From contig JASJDR010000017.1 in the NCBI GenBank assembly GCA_030065615.1, positions 1 through 64,000 on the forward strand: a DNA stretch of 64,000 nucleotides, written 5' to 3'. This document shows positions 37,536-46,799 of the stretch, piece by piece (position 1 is the first letter of the stretch; every line of letters begins with the position of its first letter). Both the position numbers and the translations under genes were made by a program. The notes beneath the pieces were generated by a model. The model did no database searches, was not told the DNA's origin, and worked only from the letters and a program-made list of their open reading frames with translations. This DNA is from Xenococcus sp. MO_188.B8. GTDB taxonomy: Bacteria > Cyanobacteriota > Cyanobacteriia > Cyanobacteriales > Xenococcaceae.

Positions 37536-39341
37536 ATGAAAAATATTACAACTTTTTTGTTGCAGACTATTTTAACTTTGCTTGTGATAGGCTTCCTGAC
37601 GCTTATCTTCACATCGGAAGGTAATTCTCAAGAGACAACTTATCAGGTAATTCATTCCGGGGAAGATTCCTCTTTAGTTGTCCAAGCCCAAACTGATCAG
37701 GAAAACACGCAAGGTGATCGAGATAAAGCTAAGGAAGAAGCTGTTGAAAATCGTGAAGAAAAATCTCCAAGCGAAGTTAAAGAAGCCTCAGTATTACTAG
37801 ATGGAGAAACAATCTTTACTATCCAAGCTAGTTTAGGAGAATTTTCTCCAGAAAAACGTGCAGAAGATACAACAAGTAAATTAGAAACAGTTGCCCAAAA
37901 TACTTCTATCTCCATTGAATCCCTAAGACTAGATGATCTAGAAGGATTACAGGTCATTCAAGCCGGTGACATTCTAATCACTGGATTCGGCCAAGCGGAT
38001 GCTCAAGCAGCAAAAATGACTCTTTCAGAATTGGGGGAAGAACGACTAACACAAATTAAAGAAGCAATCAGCCAATATCGAGAAGCTAGGACTCAGGAGT
38101 CCCTTATCAAGAGCATAATAAAAGCTTTTGGGGCTACCATTGGTGCAGCTTTTTTAATATTTACCTTAAATCGTCTTTTACCATCATTTTTTGCACGCAT
38201 CAGGAATTGGCAACAGTCGCGTATAAGTTCGGTAGATATTCAGGGCTTACAATTTCTCTCCAGTAGCCAAATCAATACTTCTATCGGCGCAATATTTAAT
38301 ATAATTCGCTTTTTCTTAATTTTATTTATCCTATATCTTTATATTCCTTTCTTACTAAGTTCTTTCCCTTGGACTAAGCCTATAGGAATAAAAATTCTGG
38401 ATACATTTTGGAATTCAGTGAATTTAATTTTTGGAGGATTAATCGGTTACTTACCAAATGTAATAATTATTGCTTTAATTGCTTTTCTTGCTTATTATTC
38501 AATTCGCTTCTCAAGATTTTTTTTCAATGCTATTAAAAGAGGCAGAATTCAAATGAGTGGTTTTTATGCAGAATGGGCAGAACCTACTTCCAATATTGTA
38601 CAGTTTTTGATAATTGCCCTGGCAGGTATTCTCATCTTTCCTTATTTACCAGCTTCTGATTCTCCTGGTTTTCAGGGAGTATCTGTTTTTGTCGGGGCTT
38701 TAATTACTCTAGGATCTACTACTGTCATTGGTAATTTCGTGAGTGGTATTTTTCTTATTTATACCCGAGCTTTTCAATTAGGAGATGTTATTCAAGCTAA
38801 TGGACAAACTGGTAGAGTTGTTGAAAAGACTATTCTCTCTACAAGAATTATGACACCAGACAATGAAGTTATTACGATTCCTAATGCTAGTTTATTCGTG
38901 TCTGATATTATTAACTATTCGTCAGTAATTCGAGATAGTAATAAGCCTTTAATTGTGAAAACCACGATTACTCTTGGTTACGATGTTCCTTGGCGTAAAG
39001 TCCATCACGTATTAATCGATGCAGCTAAATCAACTGAAGGAATAGTCAACGATCCAGAACCTTTTGTTTGGCAAACTAGTTTAGATGACTTTTATGTTAG
39101 TTACACTCTGAAAGCTTATACGATGGAACCAGAAAATATGGGTTCGATTTACTCACAACTTCACCAAAACATTCAAGACAAATGTAATGAATCAGATATT
39201 GAGATTCTTTCTCCTCACTATTCGGCAATGCGAGATGGTCATCAAACAACCATTCCAGCTAATTATCTTCCAGAAAATTACACAGCACCAGGATTTCGGT
39301 TCGACTCTATTAAAAAACTGTTTCCGCCACAATCTCCTTAG
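37536..39341 (+). CDS. Mechanosensitive ion channel of the MscS family
   Basis: The 601-residue protein has an N-terminal hydrophobic segment (FLLQTILTLLVIGFLTLIF), then an acidic Gln/Glu-rich periplasmic stretch to about residue 190. Helices follow near 195-215, 250-275, 290-325 and 350-370, then the MscS pore segment (FVGALITLGSTTVIGNFVSG). The cytoplasmic beta domain is GDVIQANGQTGRVVEKTILS, followed by NEVITIPNASLFVS. It opens with membrane tension. It is a different subfamily from the divergent MscS gene, so the cell has at least two such channels here. Confidence 0.86.
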   Translation: MKNITTFLLQTILTLLVIGFLTLIFTSEGNSQETTYQVIHSGEDSSLVVQAQTDQENTQGDRDKAKEEAVENREEKSPSEVKEASVLLDGETIFTIQASLGEFSPEKRAEDTTSKLETVAQNTSISIESLRLDDLEGLQVIQAGDILITGFGQADAQAAKMTLSELGEERLTQIKEAISQYREARTQESLIKSIIKAFGATIGAAFLIFTLNRLLPSFFARIRNWQQSRISSVDIQGLQFLSSSQINTSIGAIFNIIRFFLILFILYLYIPFLLSSFPWTKPIGIKILDTFWNSVNLIFGGLIGYLPNVIIIALIAFLAYYSIRFSRFFFNAIKRGRIQMSGFYAEWAEPTSNIVQFLIIALAGILIFPYLPASDSPGFQGVSVFVGALITLGSTTVIGNFVSGIFLIYTRAFQLGDVIQANGQTGRVVEKTILSTRIMTPDNEVITIPNASLFVSDIINYSSVIRDSNKPLIVKTTITLGYDVPWRKVHHVLIDAAKSTEGIVNDPEPFVWQTSLDDFYVSYTLKAYTMEPENMGSIYSQLHQNIQDKCNESDIEILSPHYSAMRDGHQTTIPANYLPENYTAPGFRFDSIKKLFPPQSP

Positions 39342-39565
39342 CTATTGCTGCCATCACTAAAGGTATGAGCTGACCAAGAGAGCGGCGCGCGAAGAGGGGG
39401 ACTTTTCTAGACTTAGTACTTTTCTGCAAAGAGTTATCTGTTTTATTTTGAAGTGCCCCGCACTCAAGTCATTACCTCAAAAGATATGTCTGCAATCTCA
39501 AAAATAATTCACCACTGCCTACAATAGAGATAGGAATAGCTGTTATTAAGGGGAGGTAGGTGATT

Positions 39566-39913
39566 ATGGAATCTAAAAACTCACCACTCAACTGTACAAG
39601 TCTTGACTTGGAAATAGAGGCGATTAAGCGCTTTCGGGATTGGGCACCGTTCCTTAGCTCAGAATGCCAAATATTCCGCGAACTTAACGGTCTTTCTACT
39701 GTTCTATGCCTAGATTTTACTTCTTGTCCTCAAGAGTTGAAAACCAGCAAAGAAGAATGGCAAAAATTTGCTCGACTTTTGACAAATTTATCTCATACAC
39801 TAGGTTTAGCCAACTCTGTGGTTTTCAAGAACGGAGATCGCACAGTATCATGGATGACTTTAAACCACAAACGATATTTTGGACAGTTGTTGGATCGAGG
39901 CTCAAAGCGTTGA
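39566..39913 (+). CDS. Hypothetical protein upstream of the THUMP gene
   Basis: The 115-residue protein (MESKNSPLNCTSLDLEIEAI) has no membrane segment. The ATG at 39566 is chosen because GGGAGG at 39551-39556 lies nine bases upstream, while the GTG at 39560 is too close to it. I do not recognise a family. The next gene on this strand starts 111 bases downstream and encodes a THUMP protein, so the two may be co-transcribed. Confidence 0.55.
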   Translation: MESKNSPLNCTSLDLEIEAIKRFRDWAPFLSSECQIFRELNGLSTVLCLDFTSCPQELKTSKEEWQKFARLLTNLSHTLGLANSVVFKNGDRTVSWMTLNHKRYFGQLLDRGSKR

Positions 39914-40024
39914 GATTTATTTGCTACTGCGTTTTTCCTGTGACACTGGAAATAAAACCTAATGGTATGTTCTTCACCAGAAATCTCCTTAAGCAAAGCA
40001 TAAGTAAGATTTAGGAGTAACAAA

Positions 40025-40564
40025 ATGTTTCACTGGAATGTAGTCGTTAATCTACACGAACATGGCTTCAGACGAGCTTTTAAACTACTTCAAGGATTGG
40101 GAGCAGTTTACACTACCGAATTTTTAAATGTTTTAGTTATGGAAGTGAGCAATATTACTCGCTTTCTAGAAACCCTTAATGTCTGGGTCTCAGAAGATCC
40201 TGGCTTACTGAAACTCATATCTCGAATCGTACCAGTTACCTCAACTTTTTCTTTTCAATCACCAGAAGAATTTGAGATTAAGGCACAAGAAGCTATTTTA
40301 TACTGGCTGCCTCAGTTAGTGGACAAAAGCTTTCACGTGCGGATGCATCGCCGTGGCTTCAAGGGTAGGATTTCTAGTGTAGAAGAAGAAGGTTTTTTAG
40401 ATAAAGTTCTCCTCGAAGAGCTAAGAAAAATAGGCAATACAGGACATATTACTTTTGAAGAGCCCGATGCGATCATAGTTGTGGAAACTGTAGGCCAACA
40501 GGCAGGACTCTCCTGCTGGAATCGTGAGGATTTACAGCGTTATACTTTGTTAAAACTAGACTAA
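40025..40564 (+). CDS. THUMP-domain-like RNA-binding protein
   Basis: The 179-residue protein fits the THUMP fold. NVVVNLHEHGFRRAFKLLQG begins the domain and VDKSFHVRMHRRGFKGRISS is the ferredoxin-like segment. DAIIVVETVGQQAGLSCWNR resembles the end of THUMP domains (typically IVVE followed by Cys). THUMP domains bind tRNA in Tan1, ThiI and several methyltransferases. No catalytic domain is attached here, as in Tan1, which helps N4-acetylcytidine formation in tRNA. The role in bacteria is not known. Confidence in the fold is moderate and in the function low. Confidence 0.6.
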   Translation: MFHWNVVVNLHEHGFRRAFKLLQGLGAVYTTEFLNVLVMEVSNITRFLETLNVWVSEDPGLLKLISRIVPVTSTFSFQSPEEFEIKAQEAILYWLPQLVDKSFHVRMHRRGFKGRISSVEEEGFLDKVLLEELRKIGNTGHITFEEPDAIIVVETVGQQAGLSCWNREDLQRYTLLKLD

Positions 40565-40798
40565 ATTGTCACAATCATCTCTGTCAAAGCCTTGATTAAA
40601 GTTAAAGTGATCGCAGTTTGGCCGAGATTGAGATCGCCATCTAGAGCGTCGATTCAATATTTATAAATTACTAGTTAGGTGAGAGGGGGGAGTGTGGGAA
40701 GAAGTTAGAGAGTTTGGGGAAAGGGGGTGGACAAGGAAGGGTGGGGGGGGAGTTAAGTTGTTTGTTTTCTCATTTTCCCCTTTGTCTTCGCACACTAC

Positions 40799-40904
40799 TA
40801 CCGCTGCGCGGAATTCAAAATTCAAAATTCAAAGTTCAAAAGTCTTTTACCACAAAGGTTTCAAGCTTTTTGAATGGGTGTTGTATTTACGCCCACGTCC
40901 ACTA
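40799..40904 (+). repeat. 106-bp dispersed repeat, copy 1
   Basis: It starts TACCGCTGCGCG and passes through several AATTCAAA units. It ends with GAATGGGTGTTGTATTTACG and CCCACGTCCACTA. An inverted copy is at 63234-63339 with few differences. Confidence 0.75.
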
Positions 40905-40966
40905 CCCTATCTTCGGGATCTCTCTTTTGCTTCCCTATCCCGATCAATTAATGATTGCTCTTGATT

Positions 40967-41029
40967 AAGGTTTTACGGGATCTATCTTTTTATTTTAAAA
41001 CTCCAGTTTTGAATGTGGACGCGGTTTAA
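40967..41029 (+). repeat. 63-bp dispersed repeat, copy 2
   Basis: Matches 3867-3929 except for one base. It lies about 60 bp downstream of the 106-bp repeat. Confidence 0.75.
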
Positions 41030-41052
41030 AACAAGAATTTTAATCAAATTAA

Positions 41053-42363
41053 TTATATTGAATTATATTGAAATGCATTATCCCAAACATTATCAATTAT
41101 TTGTTTAGCTTGCTCTAAAGGAAGTACGCGACAGTTGTTATCGCGATCGCGTTTTAATAAAGAAATTAATTCTGATTCTGTCCCCAATTTTCCTTGGATC
41201 GCTTCTAGACTTTGTAAAGTATTTTCAATATCAAAGTTAACTTTTTTCCCTAGTTTCTCTTCCATCCAGATTTCAATAAGTTCATCTAATTGACGAGGAT
41301 TTAATAATTTTTTAGTAGTCATTAAATGGTAATAAACCAAAATAATTTCTTTGCATTCTTCTTCTTCTGCAGTATCAATCAAATATTGAAATACTCCCGT
41401 ATTGCTTGCCATATTCCGAAAAAAGAGCGTCTCAGTTACAGTTTTCTGAAACTTAATTTGTTTACTCTTATAAGTTGTATATTGTTTAAAAGCAAATCCT
41501 CCCAAAGTAATGACCAAAGAAAACATTGTTATCAGTAATGGAGTAATATTTCTAACCTCATCATCCTTAACTCTGATTTCTTCTATGGGTTGCTGCCCTA
41601 AAGTCACATAAACAATAACCCCAACAATTAATAGCAGTTGCGGTAATATTTTGATGATTAAAGCAATACCAGCTCCGATCGCAGGAACACCAAATAAGAT
41701 CCGATCCTTCCAGGTCATGCTCATTTTTACATTAGGAAAAATAAATTCAATATCTGCCTTAGAGAGATTTTTATATAGATATAAATAAATTTTCCCTGGC
41801 TTAAATTTTAAATTTTCAATCTTTAATGATTTATTAGCAAAATGCTTTTCATCTTTAAATCTGATTAGCAAAATAACTTGCTCGAAAATATCTACTTGCT
41901 TATTGATTTTTCTCCACCATTTTTTTACTAATGTATTTTGATGGATATCTCCGCGAGCATAACAAAAAACCCTTTCAAAGTCACTAAAATCAACAGCAGT
42001 TTTAAGATCAAACAAAGACTTCTCAGTAAAAGCTTTGACTAATCTAGGCTTGGATAAATATGTATAGTTAGCTTTTTCTAGAACTTCAACAAAATTATCA
42101 ATTAAAGCTTGCTCCATAGTTCTCTCTTGAGAGATACTGGTATTAATATCCTGGTTTGTTTCAGGATTAAAAGGAGCAAAATTAGCTTTAATATTCTCTA
42201 GATAACGATGAAACTTAAAATGAAAATAGGCAATTAAAATTTCGCAGAAATCACGGAACTGAGATGCTTCTAGTTCATTTAATTTGCCTTCTGCTAAACA
42301 AAGATCGATAATTTCTTGGCGACTACAAGGGATAAATGTTTCTCTCTGTTGATATTCTGTCAT
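41053..42363 (-). CDS. DUF3754-like integral membrane protein
   Basis: The 436-residue protein has a cytoplasmic N-terminal region with FCEILIAYFHFKFHRYLENI and a charged middle (IEFIFPNVKMSMTWKDRIL). Two membrane helices lie at about 232-258 (VPAIGAGIALIIKILPQLLL) and 278-300 (ITPLLITMFSLVITLGGFAF). A conserved C-terminal part (LFFRNMASNTGVFQYLIDTA, then EEECKEIILVYYHLM) follows. This is the pattern of the DUF3754 (TMEM143-like) family. The function is unknown; a membrane scaffold or transporter role would be a guess. Confidence 0.7.
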   Translation of the reverse strand: MTEYQQRETFIPCSRQEIIDLCLAEGKLNELEASQFRDFCEILIAYFHFKFHRYLENIKANFAPFNPETNQDINTSISQERTMEQALIDNFVEVLEKANYTYLSKPRLVKAFTEKSLFDLKTAVDFSDFERVFCYARGDIHQNTLVKKWWRKINKQVDIFEQVILLIRFKDEKHFANKSLKIENLKFKPGKIYLYLYKNLSKADIEFIFPNVKMSMTWKDRILFGVPAIGAGIALIIKILPQLLLIVGVIVYVTLGQQPIEEIRVKDDEVRNITPLLITMFSLVITLGGFAFKQYTTYKSKQIKFQKTVTETLFFRNMASNTGVFQYLIDTAEEEECKEIILVYYHLMTTKKLLNPRQLDELIEIWMEEKLGKKVNFDIENTLQSLEAIQGKLGTESELISLLKRDRDNNCRVLPLEQAKQIIDNVWDNAFQYNSI

Positions 42364-42447
42364 AAATTAATATTAGGAAGAAATTCGCTGATTCAGGAAA
42401 TAGGATTCAGGAGTTATAAATAAGAAGCATCAACATACAGTCACAAG

Positions 42448-43194
42448 ATGGATCATTGGTTAGCATTAGTAATTGGTAATTCCCGAGCGCATTGGGCTTG
42501 GTTTCAAGATCATACTTTAGTCACAGCCTGGAATCACATTCATTTATCCGCTCCTGTTGACAAACACCAATTACCCCCAGAAATTTTTTCCCCTCAACTT
42601 CGAGCAATCCCGACTTACAGCTTACCTATCTATCTGGCTTCTGTAGTTGCTACTCAAACTGCATTATGGCAAAACTATCAACATCTTAGACAAATTACCC
42701 TCCAAGATCTTCCTTTACACAATATTTATCCTACTCTAGGAATTGATCGCGCTTTAGCTGTTTGGGGAGCAGGAGAAACCTATGGCTATCCCTGCTTAGT
42801 CATCGATGGCGGGACGGCTTTAACCATGACAGGAGTCGATGGGAAGCAAACTTTAATCGGTGGGGCAATCTTACCAGGTATCCGTACCCAACTACGATCG
42901 CTTAATCTGAGTACTGCCGCCTTACCAGAAATAACTTTACCCCCCACTTTACCCCCTCGTTGGGCAAATAACACTCCAGACGCGATCGCTAGTGGGGTCA
43001 TATACACTATCATCTCAGGAATTCAGAGTTTTATCGATCATTGGCAAGAAAAATATCCTAATTCTTCAATCATTATCACTGGAGGCGATGGAGAATTTCT
43101 CTCTCAATATTTACGATCCGAGAAACCAATCGCGATCGATAGTAATTTAATCTTTTGGGGAATCAGACAATTTAGATTCCTCAAGCAATCATAA
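42448..43194 (+). CDS. coaX: Type III pantothenate kinase
   Basis: CoaX phosphorylates pantothenate, the first step of coenzyme A synthesis. The 248-residue protein starts WLALVIGNSRAHWAWF, the ASKHA nucleotide loop; classical CoaX has DIGNT, here VIGNS. It also has LGIDRALAVWGA (GxDR) and CLVIDGGTALTMT (D-GT motif), and then GGAILPGIRTQLRSL. Size is normal. The first Asp of the usual phosphate loop is changed to Val, which is the only odd feature. The 3' end overlaps the convergent channel gene by 14 bases. Confidence 0.9.
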   Translation: MDHWLALVIGNSRAHWAWFQDHTLVTAWNHIHLSAPVDKHQLPPEIFSPQLRAIPTYSLPIYLASVVATQTALWQNYQHLRQITLQDLPLHNIYPTLGIDRALAVWGAGETYGYPCLVIDGGTALTMTGVDGKQTLIGGAILPGIRTQLRSLNLSTAALPEITLPPTLPPRWANNTPDAIASGVIYTIISGIQSFIDHWQEKYPNSSIIITGGDGEFLSQYLRSEKPIAIDSNLIFWGIRQFRFLKQS

Positions 43195-45127
43195 ATGAAA
43201 TCAAAGAAAATGTAGCCAAATACAGCATAGGATAGCCCCAGATTGTGAATTGATCGATTTTTGCTGCTTTATCTTTTTTGCCTGCGATCTCTAAGCGTCT
43301 TAGATAAACATTTAGTAATACCAGTAGTCCACTTATTAGAAACATGCAAATCAAAATTTTGTCGAGAAAAGTTACATAGCCTAACCGAGGTAAATCATCG
43401 GACAGTGTGAAGTTAAATGCAATAAACAGCAGTAAGTTGCCACTGGCAATATCCACTCTTTTACCATAATCTCGCAAGAAAAATGGCAGCCAAGAAACAA
43501 TAATAATGACAAGAATGGGAATAAACAATCGTAATATATAGTAGTTGAGGTGTCGTTTAGCCTGAAAATGGAAGGAGAAGCGATCGCTAGTTTCTCCCGT
43601 AGTAAGATCTTGATCTGTAATCTTAGTATCAAATGCAGTGACAATCCACTCTTCTTCTCCGAGTTGTTCTCCAATCTCCGTAAAGCCTTCTAATTCTTGA
43701 AAAACATATTCTTCTTGCGGCAGAATCGAATCAATATGAATAAAAAAGTCCTGTTCATCCAGAGGATAACGTTTAAAGTCAAAATCTGGTGCCTGTAAAG
43801 TGGCGGTAAAACGCTCAAAATAAATTAGTCTGCCATTGGGTAAAACAACTACAATTTTGTTTTGGGAAAACCTTTTGCCTTGCTGATTAGGCAGGGTAAA
43901 GGCGGGAAAACTTAATCCGTTTTCTGTGATAAAGTTAGCAAATTTATCTTCTCGAAAAAGCTTGAAACTGCATTGGCAAGTATCAGGACTAAAGGACAAA
44001 GCAGGATCTAAATACTCCATTCTTAAACTGGCAACAATCCCAAAATTTTCCTCCTTTTGATTAATACCAGTAATTTGTTGTAGCCTTAATCCTATCTGGA
44101 CAGGTGTAGATTTTTGCACGATGGGGGAGCCCTTGGGTTCTGCATTACCCGTTAACACCTTAGGCTCATTGACACCGATCAAAAGTCGGTACTCACCCGT
44201 AGCAGGGGTATCATTTTCAATATTACTGCGAAGGTTTAAACTAAAATCTTTGTTATTACTATCTTGAAACTTATAGCTAAATGATGCTTGAGTTTTCTCT
44301 CCTGAAAAGTTTTCCGTGCGTAATAATTTGTCGCCATAATCTCGAAGTTCGACAATCGGCTTGAGATCACCAGAGATGGCTTCAACCCAAACATAGAGGA
44401 TATCGCCCGCATTGAAGTTTTTGAGCTTGAATGAAGTCGATGGCACTTCTGGGGTCAGGGAACCCGTGAAGTTTTCTACAGCAATTCTTGATTCAGGAGA
44501 AATGATTCCCTCAAGCTCAAGAATTTGAGCCCCAGTGGACTTAGCTTCTCCTGTTAGAACTTTTGGTTCGTTGATCCCTACCTGTAATTGATATTCTCCC
44601 AATGATTTCGTACCAGGCGAGCTATAAATTACTAATTGATAGTTTCCACTCTCAGGAACTTGAAACTCCAGAGCAGCAGCATAACCTTCACCACTGTCAT
44701 CATCCCAGACTAAAAAAAGTTCATCCGCCAATTCGGTTATCAAAACCAGAGGATCTTGTTTATCGGCAATAGCTTGATCTATCTTCTGTGTCAGATCCTC
44801 TCCCAAGATTGCTGACCAATCTGAACGTTGCCTAGCAAAACCAAATGCTGGATCTAAATTCCCTGATATACCTTTAATATAAGCATACACGGTATCTCCT
44901 GCCTTGAGATTAGCAAGGGTATAAACCTTGGCATTTTGTGGCTCAAGATATCCTGTTAAGGTTTCGACCTCCCCTGTTGACTGAGCGTAGACCGTTCCCA
45001 AATTAAGAAATAGACTAAGAAGCAGCCCAAACAAAAATAAACCCAAACAATAACTGTAAGGCAAGTGCTTTTTGAGCTGAGACAGAGCGTGGGTAAACGA
45101 TTTATTCCTCAGGAGTCTTTCAGACAC
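43181..45127 (-). CDS. Pentameric ligand-gated ion channel homologue with two N-terminal beta domains
   Basis: The 648-residue membrane protein begins with a GTG start and a long hydrophobic leader (CLGLFLFGLLLSLFLNLGTV) ending YAQS. Two similar domains follow: residues about 55-195 and 205-330, each with GYLEP/GSLTP openings and the shared closing motif NEPKVLTG. The channel ligand-binding domain spans about 340-520 (VQIGLRLQQITGINQKEENF, FKRYPLDEQDFFIHIDS). Four membrane helices follow: M1 (RLFIPILVIIIVSWLPFFL), M2 (IASGNLLLFIAFNFTLSD), M3 (TFLDKILICMFLISGLLVLL) and M4 (PMLYLATFSLISFMI). The M3-M4 link is short, as in bacterial channels. The domain order resembles that described for DeCLIC. 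The ligand and ion selectivity are unknown. The Cys pair of the Cys-loop is not present. Confidence 0.8.
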   Translation of the reverse strand: MSERLLRNKSFTHALSQLKKHLPYSYCLGLFLFGLLLSLFLNLGTVYAQSTGEVETLTGYLEPQNAKVYTLANLKAGDTVYAYIKGISGNLDPAFGFARQRSDWSAILGEDLTQKIDQAIADKQDPLVLITELADELFLVWDDDSGEGYAAALEFQVPESGNYQLVIYSSPGTKSLGEYQLQVGINEPKVLTGEAKSTGAQILELEGIISPESRIAVENFTGSLTPEVPSTSFKLKNFNAGDILYVWVEAISGDLKPIVELRDYGDKLLRTENFSGEKTQASFSYKFQDSNNKDFSLNLRSNIENDTPATGEYRLLIGVNEPKVLTGNAEPKGSPIVQKSTPVQIGLRLQQITGINQKEENFGIVASLRMEYLDPALSFSPDTCQCSFKLFREDKFANFITENGLSFPAFTLPNQQGKRFSQNKIVVVLPNGRLIYFERFTATLQAPDFDFKRYPLDEQDFFIHIDSILPQEEYVFQELEGFTEIGEQLGEEEWIVTAFDTKITDQDLTTGETSDRFSFHFQAKRHLNYYILRLFIPILVIIIVSWLPFFLRDYGKRVDIASGNLLLFIAFNFTLSDDLPRLGYVTFLDKILICMFLISGLLVLLNVYLRRLEIAGKKDKAAKIDQFTIWGYPMLYLATFSLISFMIA

Positions 45128-45333
45128 GTTTTTTGAAGGCTATAGAACATTTGAATATATTACCTTAAAATCACTTCGCGAATAGGTATCAGCTGTTCTA
45201 TTGGCAAAGGCGCTGAAAACAACACATTTATCTTACAGGTATGGTTTTTTAATATACTAAGAGTTATCTAACGGCTAATAGCCAATAGCTTGTTAGTTCT
45301 AGTTAAAACTTTGTCAATTAAAAACTCAAGAAG

Positions 45334-46629
45334 GTGACTAAATTATTTGCTGATAGTAAATTTTTGCTACAACAAACAGCTTCCCTGCTAGTTTATCAGT
45401 CGGTGCTGCAAAACTCTGTCGGCGAAGCCTATATCAATCTTCTCAACAACCTATACACATTCAGTAGCGAAACCAATATTAATCGACCGACTTCTATTAC
45501 TTGTTTACAAGCCTATAGCAATTGGTTTAAAGCTCTAGCTGAGATTAATCTTTCTTGGCAAGATTATCTAATTCAACAAATATTACTAGACGATAATCCT
45601 TTTAGCCAACGAATTCAAACTCTCTCGCTAAAAGAAATCTCGCCTTCTCTTATTGAAGCGGCTAAACATGATCTAACAATCCTCCAGCGCATTTACCAAT
45701 GTCATACTGAACAGATTGTTAAATCAGTCCAAAAGTCATCTCAATATCCTGATACGATAATTCCCTGGCAGCAAACAAACTCTATTCCCTGCTTTCTTCA
45801 TCAGCAAGAAAAGTGGAGTGAAGCCTTAAAAGAATTAGCTATTCATTACCGCAAAAATGGCACAGGAATTTTTGCTCGTTATCGTGCTCTAACTTGGCAA
45901 AATGAACAATTACGAGGTATTGCTTGTCCTGATCCCATTACCTTAGAAGAAATAGTTGGTTACGAATCCCAAAAGGAAGCCATTATCAAAAACACAGAAT
46001 TTCTCCTGGCTGGATATTCGGCATTAAACGTTTTGCTCTATGGTAGCCGAGGGTCAGGAAAATCATCTTTAGTTAAAGCACTCTTATCTAAATACAGCGA
46101 TCGCGGATTACGATTGATTGAAGTCACTAAATCTCAATTACAGCATCTCCCGCAAATAGTTGCCCAAATTAGAGACATACCCCAAAAATTTATCATCTTC
46201 GTAGATGATCTCTCTTTTGAAGAAGACGATGATGCCTTCAAAGCCTTAAAAGTAGTTCTCGAAGGCAATGTTACTGCTAAAGCAAATAACACGGTGGTTT
46301 ATGCTACCAGCAACCGCAGACATCTAATCAGAGAATTCTTTGCTGATCGTCCGCGTCCTCAAGATAGCGATGAGATCCATAATTGGGATACAGTACAAGA
46401 AAAATTATCTTTCAGCGATCGCTTTGGTTTGACTCTAACCTTTGAGCCGATTAATCAAGATACCTATCTCAAAATTATTCATCATTTATCCCAAAGAACA
46501 GGAATTGCGATCGCCAAAGAAGAATTAGACTTTCGAGCCAAACAATGGGCAACTCGCCATAATGGAAGGTCTGGACGCACTGCTAGACAGTTTATTAACT
46601 ATCTTCAAGCAGAAATAGCATTAAAATGA
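45334..46629 (+). CDS. DUF815-family AAA-type ATPase
   Basis: The 431-residue protein has a helical N-terminal half and a C-terminal P-loop domain. Walker A is LLYGSRGSGKSSLVKALL near residue 235 and Walker B is KFIIFVDDLSFEEDDDAFKA near 285. YATSNRRHLIREFFADR (sensor 1-like) and SDRFGLTLTFEPINQDTYLK follow, which is the DUF815 pattern. The GTG start has only a weak ribosome-binding site, so the N-terminus is uncertain. The biological role of this ATPase family is not known. It precedes the Met/Glu repeat protein by 170 bp on the same strand. Confidence 0.82.
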   Translation: MTKLFADSKFLLQQTASLLVYQSVLQNSVGEAYINLLNNLYTFSSETNINRPTSITCLQAYSNWFKALAEINLSWQDYLIQQILLDDNPFSQRIQTLSLKEISPSLIEAAKHDLTILQRIYQCHTEQIVKSVQKSSQYPDTIIPWQQTNSIPCFLHQQEKWSEALKELAIHYRKNGTGIFARYRALTWQNEQLRGIACPDPITLEEIVGYESQKEAIIKNTEFLLAGYSALNVLLYGSRGSGKSSLVKALLSKYSDRGLRLIEVTKSQLQHLPQIVAQIRDIPQKFIIFVDDLSFEEDDDAFKALKVVLEGNVTAKANNTVVYATSNRRHLIREFFADRPRPQDSDEIHNWDTVQEKLSFSDRFGLTLTFEPINQDTYLKIIHHLSQRTGIAIAKEELDFRAKQWATRHNGRSGRTARQFINYLQAEIALK

Positions 46630-46799
46630 ATTAGTATTTATCCGTACTGATAGTACTAATTGTTAATTTTGAATTTTGAATTGGGAATTCTTTGAGTAGT
46701 TAGCTTTAGGATTTGCTACATATTTGTTTAGCATTTACAAGCTGCTGCACAGAATAGTTTATTTTTCTAAAGTTCAATTCAATATATTAAATCAATAAA

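Larger units (their letters stand above)
40565..41052. other. Repeat-rich gene-free region
   Basis: No gene. It holds G-rich tandem stretches (near 40683-40755), one copy of a 106-bp dispersed repeat with AATTCAAA tandem units, and copy 2 of the 63-bp repeat. Two open frames cross these repeats in different frames and look spurious. Confidence 0.6.

Noticed and set aside
40692-40968. Two plus-strand frames of 84-90 codons
   Set aside because: They read through G-rich tandem sequence and the 106-bp dispersed repeat in different frames, with no recognisable domain; the same repeat gives a similar frame at 63180-63506.
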